Positions 16,647 to 26,988 are shown, numbered from the stretch's first letter. The stretch is DNA of 64,000 nt from Maridesulfovibrio bastinii DSM 16055 (GCF_000429985.1 NZ_AUCX01000013.1:1-64000), one strand, 5' to 3'. The notes: generated by a model not told the origin, from the letters alone. Numbers and translations: made by a program.

Positions 16647-18815
16647 ATGTTGGGGAAAATTAATCTGCGTTGGAAGATTATGCTGATTCTTGTTGTCGTT
16701 GTTCCTGTTCTATTGGGCATAACTCTTTTTCAAGAAAGCGTGTTTCTAAGTAAAATGCGTGAAAATGCTGAAGCTAAAGGCAAGGGTATAGCTCAGGAAT
16801 ACGCAAATAAGATTGATGCCTCAATGAGTTCTGCCATGGTGTCATCAAGGACAATTGCTAGAATAATCGAAGGACTTTCCGGTTCCAGTACTCCTATACC
16901 GCGTAATGAATTATTGGATGTCTTTAAAAATTTTCTCTCTGACCATAAGGAGTATCTTGGGGTTTATGTTGCTATGGAGCCTGATGCTCTAGATGGAATG
17001 GATAACGAATATAAAAAAACAAAATTTCATAATGAAGATGGTCGTTTTGTGCCTTGGATTTATAGATCAGGTGGTAAAATAAATGTTAAAGCCAGTTCCG
17101 GATACATGACTGATGGATCTGGAGGAGCATGGTATCATTTACCTAAGGAAGTCGGCCATGAAATTGTTATGGACCCTTATGCCTATGATATAAACGGTAA
17201 AAAAGTCCTAATGGTTGATATGATAGTCCCTATGTATAAGTCCGGTAAATTTATCGGAGTGGCTGGAGTGGATTATCCAATGGATACCATTGATAAATAT
17301 GTCAGCCAATTAAATGTATTTGATTCGGGGTATGCATTTTTATTCTCCACGTCAGGTTCATTTGTTGCTCATCCTGACAATGAAAAATATGTTCAGGGTG
17401 GTGTTAACTTTTTTGATATGCCTGAAATAGATTCATCAATCAGAGAGCAGGTTAAACAGAATGTTTTGCAAGGAAAGGTTTATACGTCTTATGCAGAAGG
17501 AAAGGATGGAGAAACTTTTTATGTTTTTGCTCCGATAATGATTGGTAGGGCTACAACTCCTTATATACTCGGCCTTAGTATTCCTATGGATAAAGTTTTA
17601 AGTGAAGCTAAGCAACTGAGAACCGTTATGGTAATAATTGGTGTGCTTGGTGTAATTCTCGTTGCTGTTGCTATCCTCATAATTTCTAATTTGATAGCTT
17701 CTCCAATTAAGCAGACCATGACAGCTGTTGAATCTATTGCCGATGGAAATCTTGATGTTAAACTTCCTGCTACAGCTTCAGATGAAATTGGCAGAATGCA
17801 GAGTGCTGTAAATAACATGTCGGAGAAGTTAAGGTTAGGTATGGAAGAGATAAGACAGCAGAAAGCCCATGCTGAAGAGAAAACCATAGAAGCTGAGCGT
17901 GCTATGGATGAAGCCGAGGAAGCTCGCAAGAAGGCAGAAAATGCTAAGCGTGAAGGTATAATGCACGCAACCTCAAGATTAGAAAAAGTTGTTGGAAATG
18001 TCTCTTCTGCTTCTGAAGAAATTTTCAGCAGATCAAATGAAATATTAAGAGGAAATGAAGTTCAGCGTGATAGAATTTCTTCCACAGCTACTGCAATGGA
18101 AGAGATGAATGCAACTATTCTGGAAGTTGCTAAAAATGCAGGACAGGCTTCTGATCAGGCTGAAAGGACTCGCGATAATGCCCAAACCGGAGCTAAGGTG
18201 ATAAGCAGGACTGTTGATTCAATGAACAGTATTCAAACTCAGGCTGAATCCTTGAAAGCCAGTATGAATGAGCTTGGCGAAAAAGCAGATGGAATCGGAA
18301 TTGTTATGAATGTTATTGAAGACATAGCTGACCAGACCAATCTGCTTGCCCTTAATGCGGCTATCGAGGCAGCTAGAGCAGGTGAAGCCGGGCGTGGATT
18401 TGCTGTAGTTGCTGATGAGGTAAGAAAACTTGCTGAAAAAACTATGGGTGCAACTAAAGAAGTCGGAGTTTCAATTAATTCAATACAGGAAGTTGCCCAA
18501 GGGAATATAAGCAGTATGGAGGATGTGGTATCCCATATCTCTTCCGCTACTGAAGATTCCAGAAATTCAGGAGAAGTTTTTACTTCTATTGTGACTGATG
18601 TTGAGGAAACTTCACAAATGATTCGCAGCATTGCCACGGCGGCAGAACAACAGTCTGCCACATCAGAAGAAATTAACAGGTCGGTAGATGAAATAAATCA
18701 GATTGCGATAGAGACATCAGATGCTACTTCTCAGGCTAATAATGCAGCAGAAAGGCTTGTTGATGAATCCGGAGAGCTTACATCTATAATTAACGATATG
18801 AAATCTGAAAGCTAA
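16647..18815 (+). CDS. Methyl-accepting chemotaxis protein, dCache type
   Basis: 722 residues from the ATG at 16647 (AAGGGG upstream; GTG at 16641 rejected). One membrane segment at residues ~8-32, a periplasmic double-Cache ligand-binding domain to ~325 (contains '[22 protein letters not shown]' and '[15 protein letters not shown]'), a second membrane segment ~328-352, HAMP to ~410, and the cytoplasmic signalling domain with the hairpin tip motif '[21 protein letters not shown]'. Signals to CheA. No C-terminal CheR/CheB-docking pentapeptide is seen. Ligand unknown. Confidence 0.92.
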   Translation: MLGKINLRWKIMLILVVVVPVLLGITLFQESVFLSKMRENAEAKGKGIAQEYANKIDASMSSAMVSSRTIARIIEGLSGSSTPIPRNELLDVFKNFLSDHKEYLGVYVAMEPDALDGMDNEYKKTKFHNEDGRFVPWIYRSGGKINVKASSGYMTDGSGGAWYHLPKEVGHEIVMDPYAYDINGKKVLMVDMIVPMYKSGKFIGVAGVDYPMDTIDKYVSQLNVFDSGYAFLFSTSGSFVAHPDNEKYVQGGVNFFDMPEIDSSIREQVKQNVLQGKVYTSYAEGKDGETFYVFAPIMIGRATTPYILGLSIPMDKVLSEAKQLRTVMVIIGVLGVILVAVAILIISNLIASPIKQTMTAVESIADGNLDVKLPATASDEIGRMQSAVNNMSEKLRLGMEEIRQQKAHAEEKTIEAERAMDEAEEARKKAENAKREGIMHATSRLEKVVGNVSSASEEIFSRSNEILRGNEVQRDRISSTATAMEEMNATILEVAKNAGQASDQAERTRDNAQTGAKVISRTVDSMNSIQTQAESLKASMNELGEKADGIGIVMNVIEDIADQTNLLALNAAIEAARAGEAGRGFAVVADEVRKLAEKTMGATKEVGVSINSIQEVAQGNISSMEDVVSHISSATEDSRNSGEVFTSIVTDVEETSQMIRSIATAAEQQSATSEEINRSVDEINQIAIETSDATSQANNAAERLVDESGELTSIINDMKSES

Positions 18816-18870
18816 TTACTGATGCTCAGCTCAAATTGAGTCCCTTAACAAGGCTAGTTGTATAAAATAA

Positions 18871-18902
18871 TTAAGGCTGCCTGAAATTTCAGGCAGCCTT
18901 AA
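18871..18902. terminator. Bidirectional terminator between chemoreceptor and nadB
   Basis: Perfect 32-base inverted repeat, arms TTAAGGCTGCCTGAAA and its complement with no spacer, between convergent genes, with A/T-rich flanks on both sides. Confidence 0.75.
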
Positions 18903-18927
18903 TTACTAAAAATTCAGTATCAATAAA

Positions 18928-20520
18928 TTAATCTATGCGGTAATGGCATCCCACACTGGAAGTATTTCTTAGTGCAGACAGAGTAATTGTTATTGCTGCC
19001 TGACAACCATGAAACAAGTCGATTATAGGCTTAGATATAGGGGTACGCTTGTAGAAAGTCCTCAAATTGCGGTTTAGGTGCTGTAAGTCTTCCATTGCTC
19101 GCGTAAGCCTGTCTGTTGATCTTGTTATCCCAACATAATTCCACATAGTATTTTTGATGAACGCCCAATCCTGAGCAATTAATGCCGGGTCTTCGTTATG
19201 AATATTTCCTGGAGATTCCCAGTCCGGGATAGAATCCATTATTTTCTTCTTCAAAGCGGTTTTGTTTGAGCGGCGTCTGCCGACATCTTCTCCTGCAAGC
19301 AGTCCCCATACAAGCCCTTCAAGCAGCGAGGTGCTTGCCAGCCTGTTTCCACCATGAAGACCTGTACAGCTGCATTCTCCAATGCAATACAATCTGTCTA
19401 AAGTTGATCTGCCTTTATCGTCAACAAGGATTCCTCCGCAAAAATAGTGGGCTGAGGGAACTACCGGAATTGGCGTTTTGGTCATATCCGTTCCAAGCTC
19501 TCTGCATTTTGCAAATATTGTGGGGAATCTTTTCTCAAGGTCTTTATGTACGTATTTAGCGGCATCTAAATAGACATTTTTTTCACCTGTCCGCAGCATT
19601 TCTTCCTGAATCGACCTCGTTACAATATCTCTCGGGGCAAGGTCGGCTCTGGGGTCATACCGAGACATAAAAGGCTCTCCGGCTGAGTTGACCAGTTTCG
19701 CACCTTCCCCCCTCACTGCTTCAGAAATGAGGAAACGCCTATCTTCCCGTGAGCGTTCCACATAAAGTGAAGTGGGGTGGAACTGAATCATCTCGGCATT
19801 GATAACTCTTACCTTAGCTCTTGAAGCCATAGCAAGGCCGGAACCGATGGCGCTTGAACTGTTGGTGCTATGCAAGAATATCTGACCAACACCACCAGTT
19901 GCCAAAATAGTATAATCGGCTAAAATTGTTTCAATTACATTACGGACTTCATTGTAAACATAAGCTCCAAGACATTCATTTTGCAGAGTATATTTAAACT
20001 CCAGTGATCTTGCCTGATGGTGGGTAGTAAGCAGGTCAATGGCAGTCCTCTGGCTACAGACGGTTATGTTTGGATGCAGTTCGACAGCCTTGATCAGAGA
20101 ATTAATTATGTCTTCGCCGGTATGGTCGGCACAATAAAGAATTCGAGGTATTTTATGCCCGCCTTCACGGGTCAGACAGTATTCTCCAGATTCATCTCTT
20201 GTAAAATTAACAGGATATTTTTCAAGAAGGAGTTTTTTTACTGCTTCAGGTCCCTTTCTGCATAGGGTTCTTACTGCTTTTTTATTATTATAATTCCAGC
20301 CTGCAGTAAGAATATCCTTTTCCAGTTTTTCCGGCGAATCGTCATGCCCAGTATATATTATGCCACCCTGCGCTAACCTTGTATTACCACTTTTAAGTCC
20401 TTCACCTGATGAGAGAATCGTAACATCCAGCCCTTTTTCTGCGGCTGTTAATGCAGCGACGCATCCAGCTATTCCTGAGCCAACGACAAGAATATCTGTT
20501 TTAATCCGGTAATCATTCAT
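18928..20520 (-). CDS. nadB: L-aspartate oxidase
   Basis: 530 residues. Oxidises L-aspartate to iminoaspartate, first step of de novo NAD synthesis; in anaerobes fumarate is the likely electron acceptor. FAD-binding 'VVGSGIAGCVAAL' at residues ~13-25, 'SGNTRLAQGGI' at ~43, the active-site 'MIQFHPTSLY' and 'GGNRLASTSLLEGLVWG' motifs, and a C-terminal helical domain. SD AGGGG before the ATG. Last gene of nadC-nadA-nadB, 66 bases after nadA. Related fumarate reductase/succinate dehydrogenase flavoproteins are less likely given the neighbours. Confidence 0.95.
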   Translation of the reverse strand: MNDYRIKTDILVVGSGIAGCVAALTAAEKGLDVTILSSGEGLKSGNTRLAQGGIIYTGHDDSPEKLEKDILTAGWNYNNKKAVRTLCRKGPEAVKKLLLEKYPVNFTRDESGEYCLTREGGHKIPRILYCADHTGEDIINSLIKAVELHPNITVCSQRTAIDLLTTHHQARSLEFKYTLQNECLGAYVYNEVRNVIETILADYTILATGGVGQIFLHSTNSSSAIGSGLAMASRAKVRVINAEMIQFHPTSLYVERSREDRRFLISEAVRGEGAKLVNSAGEPFMSRYDPRADLAPRDIVTRSIQEEMLRTGEKNVYLDAAKYVHKDLEKRFPTIFAKCRELGTDMTKTPIPVVPSAHYFCGGILVDDKGRSTLDRLYCIGECSCTGLHGGNRLASTSLLEGLVWGLLAGEDVGRRRSNKTALKKKIMDSIPDWESPGNIHNEDPALIAQDWAFIKNTMWNYVGITRSTDRLTRAMEDLQHLNRNLRTFYKRTPISKPIIDLFHGCQAAITITLSALRNTSSVGCHYRID

Positions 20521-20586
20521 GGTAGCCCCTGTCTTAGGTCAGGCCCTTTCAGGTCGACGGTTGAGATTAATGTTTACAAGCAGATT

Positions 20587-21609
20587 TTAAGAGCATGCCT
20601 CCAGCATTCTTTCTAAAGCTTTGCGTGCCGGAATCCGTATGTTGTCATCCACGTCTTCTTCATTGAAAGTTTCAATGTTTTGTAGAAGCTCAGCTAGATT
20701 TTTTTCAGTAATTTTAGCCATATTACTGCAAAAGCTTTGACCAAGAGGTAGTATGGTTTTGTTTTTATATTTGGCTGCAAGCCTGTCCACAAGATTTGTT
20801 TCAGTTCCGATTACTATAGTTGCTCCATCAGGAGCCTGCTCAACATATTTTATAAGGAAGGATGTTGATCCGTCTGCATCGGATTTTTTAACAAGTTCAG
20901 GAGGGCATTCCGGGTGTACGGCTATTTTAGCTTCCGGAAATTTTGTTCTGAAATGATCTATATCTTTAATTTTAAAACGCTGGTGGATAGGGCATAACCC
21001 CGGCCACATAATTAGGCGCGCTTTCGATGCGGAGTTCATGTCGATTTTATCGCCGCAATTGCGTATATCCATCTCATACCGTTCGGTTTCATCAAGTCCG
21101 AGTTTATCTGCTGTATTCATCGCCAGATTTTTATCAGGCAAAAAAAGAACAGAGTCTCCTTTTTCAAGAGCCCATTTCATCATCGTAACAGCATTGGCAG
21201 AAGTACAAACACTACCATCATACTTTCCACATACGGCTTTAACCGCAGCCGGAGTATTTACGTAGGCCAGCGGAATGACTTTTTTCCCGGTTTGCCTGGA
21301 AATTTTTTCAATAATTTTTTCAACCAGATCAGCAGGAGCCATGTTAGCCATTACACAGCCTGCAGATTTATCCGGAATAAAAATTTTCTGGTTTTCCTTT
21401 CTTAATATTGCCGCAGATTCAGCCATAAAGTGGACGCCGCAGAAAACAATATATTCGGCGTCTAAATTCCCGATCTGGCGTGCAAGTTCCAGCGAATCTC
21501 CTTTGAGATCAGTGTGCTGAATAATTTCGTCAGATTGGTAATGATGCCCTAGAATTGCCAGTTTAGCACCATACTTGTTCTTTATATCCTTAATTATTTT
21601 TGAATACAT
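20587..21609 (-). CDS. nadA: Quinolinate synthase
   Basis: 340 residues. Condenses iminoaspartate with dihydroxyacetone phosphate to quinolinate using a [4Fe-4S] cluster. The three expected cluster cysteines appear in 'GSVCTSANA', 'WPGLCPIHQRF' and 'GQSFCSNM'; the start 'AILGHHYQ' and 'VFCGVHFMAE' are family hallmarks. Strong SD (GAGGGAG). Middle gene of the operon, 34 bases after nadC. Confidence 0.96.
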   Translation of the reverse strand: MYSKIIKDIKNKYGAKLAILGHHYQSDEIIQHTDLKGDSLELARQIGNLDAEYIVFCGVHFMAESAAILRKENQKIFIPDKSAGCVMANMAPADLVEKIIEKISRQTGKKVIPLAYVNTPAAVKAVCGKYDGSVCTSANAVTMMKWALEKGDSVLFLPDKNLAMNTADKLGLDETERYEMDIRNCGDKIDMNSASKARLIMWPGLCPIHQRFKIKDIDHFRTKFPEAKIAVHPECPPELVKKSDADGSTSFLIKYVEQAPDGATIVIGTETNLVDRLAAKYKNKTILPLGQSFCSNMAKITEKNLAELLQNIETFNEEDVDDNIRIPARKALERMLEACS

Positions 21610-21643
21610 GAGGCTCCCTCAATTGCTGCTGAAGTACAGGGGA

Positions 21644-22516
21644 CTATATTTGAAAAATTCTCATACTAATATCAGATGATTTCGCAGAATGAGTGATTCC
21701 GCCTACCGAAATGAAATCCGCTCCGATTTTTGCAAGGTTGGAAATTGTATCAAGTGTGACGTTGCCACTTATTTCCGTTTCTATTGAATCGGGAATGATT
21801 TTGATAGCCTCAGCTGCTTCAGCAGGAGTCATGTTATCAAGCATAATTCTATTAACTTCAGTTTTTACAGCCTCAACCACTTCCTGCTGATTTCTGCACT
21901 CAACTTCGATTGGAGGGCAATCATCATACGTTTCACGAAGTTTTTGCACTGCGTTTGTGATTGAACCAGCTCTGTCAATGTGATTGTCTTTGAGCATGAG
22001 CATTTCAACCAGATTGAGTCTGTGATTTTGAGCTCCACCCATGAGGACTGCATATTTCTCAGGATATCTTAAACCGGGCAGGGTTTTACGGGTATCAAGA
22101 AGGGTGGTTTTACTTCCTTCGAGGGCTTTTACATATTGCGAGGTGAGAGTGGCTATTCCTGACAAGTGACTGATATAGTTAAGTATGATTCTTTCTGCTT
22201 TTAAAAGAAGTGCTGCGGGACCTTCCATCACAGCCAGAAGAGCACCTTCGTCTACTGTTTCACCGTCATCGACATTTATGAAGACTTCACACTTTTTATC
22301 CTGATCACCAAATTCGAGAATCAGAGGAATCAGAGGCATTCCGGCTACGACAGTCTTCTGTTTAGTTATAATTTGTGCTCTGGCAATATCTGAGGGCTCG
22401 AAGAGTCCTTGTGAAGTCAGGTCTGGACCGTCTTCACTTAAAGCAATTCTGATTGTTGCCAACATGAACATCCGCGCTTCATTTTTGAAAAAATCATCAA
22501 AGTTCATTTTGCTCAT
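21644..22516 (-). CDS. nadC: Nicotinate-nucleotide pyrophosphorylase (quinolinate phosphoribosyltransferase)
   Basis: 290 residues. Converts quinolinate and PRPP to nicotinate mononucleotide. Motifs: 'ISHLSGIATLTSQYV', 'LLDTRKTLPGLRYPEKYAV' and 'NHRLNLVEMLMLKDNH', then 'EVECRNQQEVVEA' and a C-terminal 'ADFISVGGITHSA'. First gene of the nadC-nadA-nadB operon. An in-frame ATG three codons downstream (22507) is an alternative start. No NAD-regulator operator was identified by eye in the 168-base gap to mgtE. Confidence 0.95.
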   Translation of the reverse strand: MSKMNFDDFFKNEARMFMLATIRIALSEDGPDLTSQGLFEPSDIARAQIITKQKTVVAGMPLIPLILEFGDQDKKCEVFINVDDGETVDEGALLAVMEGPAALLLKAERIILNYISHLSGIATLTSQYVKALEGSKTTLLDTRKTLPGLRYPEKYAVLMGGAQNHRLNLVEMLMLKDNHIDRAGSITNAVQKLRETYDDCPPIEVECRNQQEVVEAVKTEVNRIMLDNMTPAEAAEAIKIIPDSIETEISGNVTLDTISNLAKIGADFISVGGITHSAKSSDISMRIFQI

Positions 22517-22685
22517 TTTCTTTGTTACTCTTTTGCAACTTTAGTATTAAGGTTCTGTAGCAAAATCTGGTAGTCATTTTTTGCTGGTGACACAAGGGCT
22601 GAGAAGGATTTCACAAAGTAATTGTCAAAATTCTTCAACGCCTGTTTTTTTGACGTTTTCAGGTAATTACGATAGATGAAGCGCC

Positions 22686-24038
22686 ATGAAAAGGACAAAA
22701 GGCATACCAGAACCACTCCGCAAATGGCAGGAAAGCGGCAAAGGACTCCCGGGAAATGTTGATCAGCGGGTTATAGATGCTTTGCACCCTGCGGATACTG
22801 CAGATCATATTGAAGAACTTGGCCTTGAAGAACAGGTTAAGTTTATCAAGCAGCTTCCAATTAAGGATGCCGCTGATTCGATAGCGGAGATGGACAGATA
22901 CGACCAGCAGGAGCTTATGGAAAAGCTCAACAGTGGTCTTGTTGCCCGTATTCTCGAATTCATGTCCCCTGATGACGCCACGGATATTCTCGAAAATTTT
23001 GAGGATGATAGACGTGAAGCAATTTTAAGGCAGATAAAGGCTGAAGACCGTGAAGAATTGTCAACACTGTTGACTTTTGACCCGGAAACAGCCGGCGGTG
23101 TCATGAACACCGAAGTTGCCATGTTGCGTGAAGATTTTACCGTTGATCAGGCAATTCATGCTATAAGAGCTGAAGTTGAAGATAAGAGTATCCCTTATTA
23201 TGCATATCTTGTTGACAGTACACACCATCTTACCGGTGTAGTTTCCATGAGAGATCTGTTGATAACAAAATCAGGAACAAAGCTGAAAGATCTCATTAAT
23301 AATCAGCATCTTATTTCTGTAAGATATGATGTGGACAAAGAAGAAGTTGCCAGACTTATAGCCCACTACAATTTTCTCGCCCTTCCTGTAGTTGATTTCG
23401 ATCACCGTTTTCTCGGTGTCGTAACAGTTGATGATGTTATTGATATTCTGCACGAAGAAGCCAGTGAAGACATGCAGTCAATGGTTGGTGCGGGTACAGA
23501 TGAAACTACTGATTCTCCATGGACATATTCTGTTCAGAAAAGGCTGCCGTGGCTTATTATCAATGTTGCCAATTCAGCTATTTCTGCATGGGTCGTCCAC
23601 ATGTTTGAGGGGAATATCGCCAAAATGGCTATATTAGCCGTGCTCATGCCTATTGTTGCCAATCAGGCAGGTAATACGGGGCAGCAGGCTCTGGCAGTTA
23701 TGATCCGGCAGTTTGCTACAGAAAAGTTTGACCGTAAAAAATCCTGGCTTGCAGTAATAAGAGAACTCAAAATTGGCTTGGCAAACGGATTATGTGTTTC
23801 TTCTTTAGTTTTTCTTGCCGTATTTTTGATGACATCCAGTTTAGGCCTCGCCGGTATAATGTCTGCGGCTTTATTTTTTGATATGATCATAGGTGCTGTT
23901 GTTGGTGGATCAATACCTATTGTGCTGAAAGAATTCGGACGTGATCCGGCTCAGGCTTCTTCAATATTTTTAACAACGATAACAGATAGTATGGGATTCT
24001 TTTCTTTGCTTGGGCTGGCCGGGTTGTTCTTGCTATAA
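22686..24038 (+). CDS. mgtE: Magnesium transporter MgtE
   Basis: 450 residues. Mg2+-gated Mg2+ channel. N-terminal MgtE-N superhelical domain (~30-130, 'LHPADTADHIEEL', 'LTFDPETAGGVMNTE'), two CBS domains (~135-255) that sense cytosolic Mg2+, a connecting helix, then five membrane segments from ~285 with the pore motif 'PIVANQAGNTGQQALAVMIR'. Length is standard. Weak SD. Divergent from nadC. No M-box riboswitch was recognised upstream. Confidence 0.95.
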   Translation: MKRTKGIPEPLRKWQESGKGLPGNVDQRVIDALHPADTADHIEELGLEEQVKFIKQLPIKDAADSIAEMDRYDQQELMEKLNSGLVARILEFMSPDDATDILENFEDDRREAILRQIKAEDREELSTLLTFDPETAGGVMNTEVAMLREDFTVDQAIHAIRAEVEDKSIPYYAYLVDSTHHLTGVVSMRDLLITKSGTKLKDLINNQHLISVRYDVDKEEVARLIAHYNFLALPVVDFDHRFLGVVTVDDVIDILHEEASEDMQSMVGAGTDETTDSPWTYSVQKRLPWLIINVANSAISAWVVHMFEGNIAKMAILAVLMPIVANQAGNTGQQALAVMIRQFATEKFDRKKSWLAVIRELKIGLANGLCVSSLVFLAVFLMTSSLGLAGIMSAALFFDMIIGAVVGGSIPIVLKEFGRDPAQASSIFLTTITDSMGFFSLLGLAGLFLL

Positions 24039-24088
24039 ATAGCTCTGGATCAACAAAAAAATATTTTTGATTATGCGTGTCTTAATTC

Positions 24089-25123
24089 TCAGTCAGCCGT
24101 ATATTCAATTTCAGGGATACCTTGAAGCCCGCTAAAATATGCACTTATACCGGCCTCGTAAAATTTATTTGTAATACTAGCATTGGTGTCGGTTAAAGTT
24201 ACTTTTTTACCTGAAATATTTAGTTTTCTGGAAATATTCAGTAATGCTTCTATCCCATCAAGGCTGATATCAACAGCTTCTGACATATCTATCTTCAAAT
24301 CTGTCTGACGTTTCATTATTTTTTTTTCAAATCGCGCTATGGCCGGAAGCATTTTGCTGTCAATCATTCCAGAAAATTTGATACTGCTTCCTGTTTTTGA
24401 TCCGACAAAGCGGAGAGCTGATGATGTACAGTCAAAAGCTACATTGGAGAAAATTTTTTTAATGTTTTTTTCCGACATTAATATATTTTTTATATCAATT
24501 TTTTTTCGAATAGTACTTAACCAATTAGAATTTGATTTTTTGGGAAAACAAACCAGTAAAGATCCTCTACTATGTTCCATTATATCTGGAGAAAGGTCCT
24601 GTATAATGTCGTAATCAGCGTGAATAAGAATTACATTCGGTCTGTGTTCTGAGATGGAATGTAGTATGGTTTTTCTTTCGTTTTTTGTTAATATTTTGTT
24701 TTCAATTATAAAGTTGGTAAATAATTCATCCTGCACCAGAAATTTTTCAGGATTATCCAGCCATTCCAGAAAAATAGGTCCTGACGCTATATTGAAAATG
24801 GTATGCCCGTTATGAGCGCAGATTCGAATCACCTGTTCGGCAAAATCTTCATAACGTGCAGGCAATTCAAGTGGGGTGCCATTTTTTCTGGCCATTTCGA
24901 TTAATTCCGTATCACATGGGATGTAGAAATCACAGAATTCAAAAGACTGCAGCGGATTTTTAATAGTTCTGATGACATAATCAGAAGTAGCAGCAAGAAT
25001 ACATTGTGAGAATTCAGAGCTGACAAGATCGTTGAAAGCCGGCATCAGCTCATGGAACCCAATATTTTCAAATGGAATTCCAAATGCAAGTCGTATTTTA
25101 CGTGAGCTGTAAAAATTGGTCAT
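24089..25123 (-). CDS. WecG/TagA-like domain fused to a STAS domain
   Basis: 344 residues. Residues ~11-195 look like a divergent WecG/TagA/CpsF glycosyltransferase fold: 'FGIPFENIGFHELMPAFND' (start of the fold), 'AATSDYVIRTIKNP' in place of the N-x-D-H-x-x-x-A motif, 'CDFYIPCDTELIE' keeping the aspartate (D71) that is catalytic in TagA, and 'HRPNVILIHADYD'. Residues ~246-335 are STAS-like: 'LKIDMSEAVDISLDGIEALLNISRKL'. The site that carries a phosphorylatable Ser in anti-sigma antagonists (D-S-S-G) reads S-L-D-G, with Asp289. No signal peptide or membrane segment. SD AAGG. Function unknown; a regulatory rather than catalytic role is possible. Confidence 0.6.
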   Translation of the reverse strand: MTNFYSSRKIRLAFGIPFENIGFHELMPAFNDLVSSEFSQCILAATSDYVIRTIKNPLQSFEFCDFYIPCDTELIEMARKNGTPLELPARYEDFAEQVIRICAHNGHTIFNIASGPIFLEWLDNPEKFLVQDELFTNFIIENKILTKNERKTILHSISEHRPNVILIHADYDIIQDLSPDIMEHSRGSLLVCFPKKSNSNWLSTIRKKIDIKNILMSEKNIKKIFSNVAFDCTSSALRFVGSKTGSSIKFSGMIDSKMLPAIARFEKKIMKRQTDLKIDMSEAVDISLDGIEALLNISRKLNISGKKVTLTDTNASITNKFYEAGISAYFSGLQGIPEIEYTAD

Positions 25124-25232
25124 TCTACCTTGGCATTGTCTTTTAGCTGCAAATTTAATTTTATAAAATTAAAAATTATCTCAATTGAATAATGTTAGTT
25201 ATAGAATTATAAAATGGTACAACTGGCTATTG

Positions 25233-25994
25233 TTAAAAATCCATTTTGCCCCAGTTCTGTCCCTTATCCCATTGTATCTTACCACCTTTTTTGTTTTTGC
25301 GAAGAAGAACGTAGATGGCTCCTGATCCGCCGTCCTTAGGTTGAGCTGTGCAGAAAGCAAGTATGATTCTTTTGAAAGGTTCTCTTGCAAGCCATTCATA
25401 GACTTCACGTTTCAAAATACTTTGTCCACCGGGAGAATTTTTACCTTTACCCGTAACGATTAGGATACATCTTTTACTTTGCAGGTATGATTCTCTAATA
25501 AAAAAATGCAGACTATCGTAGGCCTGATCTGCATTAAGTCCATGAAGGTCTATATAGTTCTCATGACTGAATGATCCGGATTTAAGTTTTTGAAAAATTT
25601 TGGAATCAATTCCTCTAACAAATCCAAACAGATAATCTTCATAATATTCTATTTCAAATTCTATTTTACCGGAAACAATGCCGGAAAGGATTTTCTTCCC
25701 TTCATCTTCAGTCTTTTTTTGTGGCTGCGGTTTAATTCTTTTTTCAGCGAGTGGTTCAATTTTTTCACCGTCAATTTTTTCAACTCCACCCATTGCTCTC
25801 AGAAAAATTTCTTCATCGCTTATAGTTTCCACGTTTTTTTCTTCTATTTTTGGAGCTGGAGTTTTTGGTTTGAGTCCAGCTTTTTTTATTGCTTTTCTGA
25901 TTATTTTTTCTTTCGGATCTATCGATTCTTCTTCTTTTTTATTAAATTTTAACGATTTCAGATCTGATAATGAATTAAAATGTTTTTTTGCCAT
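25233..25994 (-). CDS. Smr-domain protein (MutS2-type endonuclease domain)
   Basis: 253 residues with SD AGGAG. The first ~110 residues are a highly charged Lys/Glu-rich region of probably disordered structure. The C-terminal Smr domain (~140-235) has the signature 'IDLHGLNADQAYDSLHFFI' and 'LIVTGKGKNSPGG', followed by 'GAIYVLLRK'. Smr domains nick or bind branched DNA or mRNA; stand-alone forms act on stalled ribosomes or RNA in other bacteria. The exact substrate here is unknown. Confidence 0.85.
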   Translation of the reverse strand: MAKKHFNSLSDLKSLKFNKKEEESIDPKEKIIRKAIKKAGLKPKTPAPKIEEKNVETISDEEIFLRAMGGVEKIDGEKIEPLAEKRIKPQPQKKTEDEGKKILSGIVSGKIEFEIEYYEDYLFGFVRGIDSKIFQKLKSGSFSHENYIDLHGLNADQAYDSLHFFIRESYLQSKRCILIVTGKGKNSPGGQSILKREVYEWLAREPFKRIILAFCTAQPKDGGSGAIYVLLRKNKKGGKIQWDKGQNWGKMDF

Positions 25995-26226
25995 AATTAT
26001 CTCCTAAAAATTCAATTGTGAATTTAATCATATTTTACGGCGAAGTAAACTTAATCTGTTGAAAGTTTGCTGGCTGTCTCTTGACAAACTACAGATGATA
26101 ATCACCTTTTATTAAGTGATTTATTAATTCTGGACTTAAAAGGTGAATTTTATTAGCTCTTCTAATCAAACAGTCGAACAGGGCTAGTAAATATACTGAT
26201 TATTGCCCTTAAAGTGAGGAAATTTA

Positions 26227-26988
26227 ATGCTTAAAATAGAAGATCTGCACGTCAGCATTGGTGACAAAGAGGTTATCACAGGCCTCGACCTTCATATAAA
26301 AGACGGCGAAACATTTATTCTTTTCGGGCCCAATGGCTCCGGAAAAACTTCCCTGCTCATGACCCTTATGGGTTTTGGAAATTACACAGTCACTCAGGGT
26401 AAAATTATTTTTAAGGGCGTTGATATCACATACGCCCCCATATATGAACGCGCCAGATTAGGAATTGGAATGTCTTTCCAGCGTCCTCCGACTATTCACG
26501 GACTCAAAACACGTCATCTTGTTTCCATGTGCGGGCATGGAAAAGATGTTGATGTTGATTACCTTGCAGAAAAAGTCAATATGGAGAGTTTTTTGGACCG
26601 CGATATTAACTCCGGTTTTTCCGGTGGGGAGATAAAGCGTTCTGAATTACTTCAGATTATGGCTCAACAGCCGGACCTCCTTCTGTTTGACGAACCAGAA
26701 TCCGGTGTAGACCTTGAAAATATGCATCTCATCGGTAAGACCGTAAGGACTCTTCTTGACGGTGAACTTGAACCAGCAAGCGGAATCAGCATGAAAGAGC
26801 AGAAAGAGATGATCACAAAAGCATCTGGTTTGATTATCACCCATACCGGTTATATTCTTGATTACATAAATGCTGACCGTGGACAGGTTTTATATAACGG
26901 CCATCTTTGTTGTGAAGCCAGACCTCGCGACATTCTCGACCATATTCGCCAATATGGTTATCAAGAATGTGTTAAGTGCTTGAACTAA
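26227..26988 (+). CDS. SufC-like ATPase of a minimal Fe-S assembly system
   Basis: 253 residues, SD GAGGA. ABC ATPase with Walker A 'GPNGSGKTSLL' (~35-45), Q-loop 'MSFQRPPTIHG', signature 'FSGGEIKRSELLQ', Walker B 'LLLFDEPESGVD' and switch His 'LIITHTG'. The 'FSGGE.KR.E' and 'FDEPESGVD' forms are SufC-specific rather than transporter-like. Forms a complex with the SufB/D-like protein encoded 25 bases downstream, energising Fe-S cluster assembly. No sufS, sufE or sufU is next to it, so this resembles the two-component SmsC-SmsB systems of anaerobes. Confidence 0.9.
   Translation: MLKIEDLHVSIGDKEVITGLDLHIKDGETFILFGPNGSGKTSLLMTLMGFGNYTVTQGKIIFKGVDITYAPIYERARLGIGMSFQRPPTIHGLKTRHLVSMCGHGKDVDVDYLAEKVNMESFLDRDINSGFSGGEIKRSELLQIMAQQPDLLLFDEPESGVDLENMHLIGKTVRTLLDGELEPASGISMKEQKEMITKASGLIITHTGYILDYINADRGQVLYNGHLCCEARPRDILDHIRQYGYQECVKCLN

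Noticed and set aside
22517-22685. M-box magnesium riboswitch upstream of mgtE
   Set aside because: The 168-base gap does not contain the conserved M-box blocks; only ordinary AT-rich sequence was seen.
22525-22716. 63-residue open frame on the minus strand just upstream of nadC
   Set aside because: It overlaps the start of mgtE, lacks a clear SD and shows no family features; the position is better explained as the divergent nadC/mgtE promoter region.
25590-26007. Phe-rich open frames opposite the Smr gene
   Set aside because: They are antisense shadows of the Lys/Glu-rich Smr N-terminus, which gives Phe/Ser-rich translations on the other strand.
26081-26110. TTGACA at 26081 as a sigma-70 promoter of the suf-like operon
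   Set aside because: No good -10 hexamer at 16-18 bases; kept only as a possibility.
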